Of a DNA stretch of 7,797 nt, positions 6,556 through 7,797 are shown piece by piece (within the stretch, counting starts at the first letter, position 1; each line of letters starts with the position of its first letter). The stretch lies in contig JAOUDF010000120.1 of assembly GCA_029859385.1 (NCBI GenBank), forward strand, positions 1-7,797, read 5' to 3'. The notes beneath the pieces were generated by a model. It was not told the DNA's origin. It searched no databases and saw nothing but the letters and a program-made list of their open reading frames with translations. The stretch comes from Nitrospirota bacterium. Lineage in GTDB: Bacteria > Nitrospirota > JAOUDF01. Position numbers and translations under genes: made by a program.

Positions 6556-6969
6556 ATGGAAATGGTCGCGGAAAGAGTGGTGACGCTAAGGAAGTCAAGG
6601 CAGAGAGAAGAAGTGATGCGCGTCCTCATGAGTACCACGAGTCATCCGACAGCCGACTGGATATATCAGCAGGTCAGGCGGAATATCCCGAGCGTCAGCC
6701 TTGGGACGATTTACCGCAATCTGCGTATCCTCCGTGATGCCGGTCAGATACTTGAGTTGAATTTCGGCGGCTCCCTCGGCAGGTTTGACGGCAGGATCGA
6801 TGAACATGATCACTTTTTCTGTGAAAACTGCGGCTGTATCAGGGATATAGAAAGACCCGTGGACATGGACGTTGCTTCGCTTTATATCCGGCAAGACGAA
6901 GGAAGGGTCTATTCCTGCCGTGTTGAACTGCTGGGCGTCTGTAACAATTGCAGCCATGGCTGCTCCTGA
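6556..6969 (+). CDS. perR: PerR-type peroxide-sensing regulator, Fur family
   Basis: 137 residues, a normal length for the family. PerR is a dimeric cytoplasmic repressor whose Fe(II) or Mn(II) site is inactivated by peroxide through histidine oxidation. The winged helix includes HPTADWIYQQV (30-40) and VSLGTIYRNLRILRDAGQI (47-65). The regulatory-metal ligands known from B. subtilis PerR (H37, D85, H91, H93, D104) all appear here at a constant offset of seven: H30, D78, H84, H86, D97. The structural zinc cysteines (C96, C99, C136, C139) appear as C89, C92, C129 and C132. Asp97, where Fur proteins usually carry Glu, favours PerR over Fur. Extra cysteines occur at 94, 121 and 136. GGGGGAG at 6545-6551 lies four bases before the ATG at 6556; an ATG at 6562 (spacing 10) is an alternative start. 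It is divergent from ahbAB and its targets cannot be told from this window. Confidence 0.88.
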   Translation: MEMVAERVVTLRKSRQREEVMRVLMSTTSHPTADWIYQQVRRNIPSVSLGTIYRNLRILRDAGQILELNFGGSLGRFDGRIDEHDHFFCENCGCIRDIERPVDMDVASLYIRQDEGRVYSCRVELLGVCNNCSHGCS

Positions 6970-7049
6970 CCGTTGTCCTGTGTCAACCATCATCGCCCTC
7001 CTCTACCGATATCTTCTGCAATTCTAAGCTACCCGATTTAATCAAATGC

Positions 7050-7077
7050 TTGACAAGCCTGCCTCTGGTGTTACAGT
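7050..7077 (+). promoter_or_regulatory. Candidate promoter of the hydrogenase-maturation genes
   Basis: A perfect -35 hexamer TTGACA (7050-7055) is followed after 16 bases by TACAGT (7072-7077), which matches 4 of 6 positions of the -10 consensus. Transcription would begin near 7084 and give a leader of about 107 nt before the ATG at 7191. Just upstream is ATTTAATCAAAT, a short inverted repeat that might be an operator, but it matches no site I can name. Confidence 0.5.
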
Positions 7078-7120
7078 TCTGTTATCCACATGGCAAGATA
7101 GGTTGGCTATTTAGCGGAGA

Positions 7121-7171
7121 CGGCGTGCAGTGCCTGCTTCCGGTTAATAAAAGTCCGTCCAATGCACGTTG
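7121..7171 (+). promoter_or_regulatory. Possible leader stem-loop beside the ribosome-binding site
   Basis: Positions 7121-7129 can pair with 7163-7171: CGTGCA with TGCACG exactly, plus two G-U pairs and one C-G pair, making nine pairs that enclose 33 nt. The 3' arm ends immediately before AAGG (7172-7175), the only Shine-Dalgarno-like sequence before the ATG at 7191. The position suits translational control. It matches no riboswitch class I know, and a nine-pair stem can occur by chance. Confidence 0.3.
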
Positions 7172-7190
7172 AAGGCGAGTCGACGACGAT

Positions 7191-7697
7191 ATGTCATTGG
7201 GAATCGATGATACCAGGGTACTGGTCCTTGGAATAGGCAACATCCTCCTGAAGGACGAAGGGGCAGGAATCAGGGCGGTGGAGTTTCTTCGAGAGACTTA
7301 TCCGCTTCCGGCGTCGGTGTCATGTAGAGACGGAGGTACCGGCGGGCCGTTGCTTACCACTCTCCTTTCGTCTTATGACCATGTAATTATTATTGATGCC
7401 ATGACGCGCGACGGCAAGCCGGGCAGCATTTACCGTGTCGCCGGAGAGGAGCTGTCCTCATTACCTCCTGCAATGGCAACCGTTCACCAGATAAGCATCA
7501 GAGATGTTCTTGAACTGGCAGCCCTTGAAAATAACGGACATGGCCCTCAAACGGTCATAATCGGCGTGGAGCCTCATGATATCGCTCCGGGCCTGGAGCT
7601 CACTTCCTCTGTAAGGGATGCGCTCCCTCGCGTTGCGGAGCTTGTGATGCAGGAACTGGCGAGGCTTGGGGTAGAGGGAGAGTGTCGTAATGCATGA
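7191..7697 (+). CDS. [NiFe]-hydrogenase maturation endopeptidase (HyaD/HybD/HoxM family)
   Basis: 168 residues, the usual size. After nickel has been inserted, this protease trims the C-terminal extension of the hydrogenase large subunit, which allows the active site to close. The N-terminus VLVLGIGNILLKDEGAG (10-26) is the family signature. The three nickel-recognition residues known in HybD (Glu16, Asp62, His93) correspond to Glu23 in DEG, Asp69 in IIIDAM and His99 in TVHQIS. The later IIGVEPHDIAPGLELT segment is also characteristic. The start has only a weak, distant AAGG, and an in-frame TGA at 7170-7172 rules out any long upstream extension. Its last eight bases overlap hypA, so the two are translationally linked. 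The cognate hydrogenase is not in the window, so I do not give a paralogue symbol. Confidence 0.93.
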   Translation: MSLGIDDTRVLVLGIGNILLKDEGAGIRAVEFLRETYPLPASVSCRDGGTGGPLLTTLLSSYDHVIIIDAMTRDGKPGSIYRVAGEELSSLPPAMATVHQISIRDVLELAALENNGHGPQTVIIGVEPHDIAPGLELTSSVRDALPRVAELVMQELARLGVEGECRNA

Positions 7698-7797
7698 AGT
7701 CGGGATTGCCCGGGAACTCCTTGAGAGCATCAGGGAAGAGATGCGCCGAAAAGGCATGGAACGGCTCGGCAAGGTCCGGGTCAGGGTGGGGGAGATG
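7690..7797 (+). CDS. hypA: HypA, hydrogenase nickel-insertion chaperone, 3'-truncated by the window edge
   Basis: Thirty-six codons are visible, beginning MHEVGIARELLESIREEM and continuing to VRVRVGEM. HypA binds nickel through its N-terminal amine and His2 and, with HypB, loads it into the hydrogenase large subunit; many HypA proteins also carry a structural zinc site, which would lie beyond the edge. The MHE start, the amphipathic first helix and the 'KVRVRVGEM' strand (compare 'xVRLxIGEL' in the family) are diagnostic. GAGGGAG (7674-7680) lies nine bases upstream. The ATG at 7690 overlaps the stop of the protease gene (7695-7697), consistent with one hydrogenase-maturation operon that probably continues to the right with hypB and others. 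Confidence 0.9.
   Translation, partial: MHEVGIARELLESIREEMRRKGMERLGKVRVRVGEM

Noticed and set aside
6970..7049. Terminator for perR
   Set aside because: No stem-loop with a following T-run is visible in this stretch.

Overview
The window is gene-dense and of fairly high GC, with about six genes complete or nearly so, plus a fragment at the right edge. The gene set suggests an anaerobic or microaerophilic delta-proteobacterium, most likely of the Geobacter/Desulfuromonadales type. It includes a very large NAD-dependent glutamate dehydrogenase, an SspB-type ClpXP adaptor, a fused siroheme decarboxylase (AhbA-AhbB), a PerR-type peroxide regulator and [NiFe]-hydrogenase maturation genes. The taxonomic placement is inferred from gene content and protein resemblance; there is no rRNA gene to fix it. 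I see no tRNA or rRNA gene, no CRISPR array, no transposase and no phage gene.

Layout. (1) Positions 3-4163, plus strand: the large glutamate dehydrogenase, cut at its 5' end by the window edge. (2) Positions 4147-6349, minus strand: three co-directional genes, read in the order ahbAB, sspB, then a small exported protein with an internal duplication. The exported-protein gene converges on the dehydrogenase gene and overlaps it by 17 bp. (3) Positions 5139-5303, between ahbAB and sspB: a 165-bp imperfect palindrome with perfect 21-bp inverted ends, filling nearly the whole 180-bp gap. (4) Positions 6350-6555: a divergent promoter region. (5) Positions 6556-6969, plus strand: perR. (6) Positions 7191-7797, plus strand: a hydrogenase-maturation endopeptidase overlapping the start of hypA, preceded by a likely promoter and a leader of roughly 107 nt.

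Functionally the genes form several small units. The dehydrogenase feeds glutamate carbon into the TCA cycle as 2-oxoglutarate. AhbAB takes siroheme to didecarboxysiroheme, on the way to heme (or heme d1). SspB delivers substrates to ClpXP. PerR senses peroxide through a metal centre. The last two genes serve nickel insertion and large-subunit processing of a [NiFe] hydrogenase encoded elsewhere.

The least ordinary item is the palindromic element at 5139-5303. Its end supplies the immediate leader of sspB, and in its 18-bp core stem all three mismatches become G-U pairs on the minus strand, the strand on which the neighbouring genes are transcribed.
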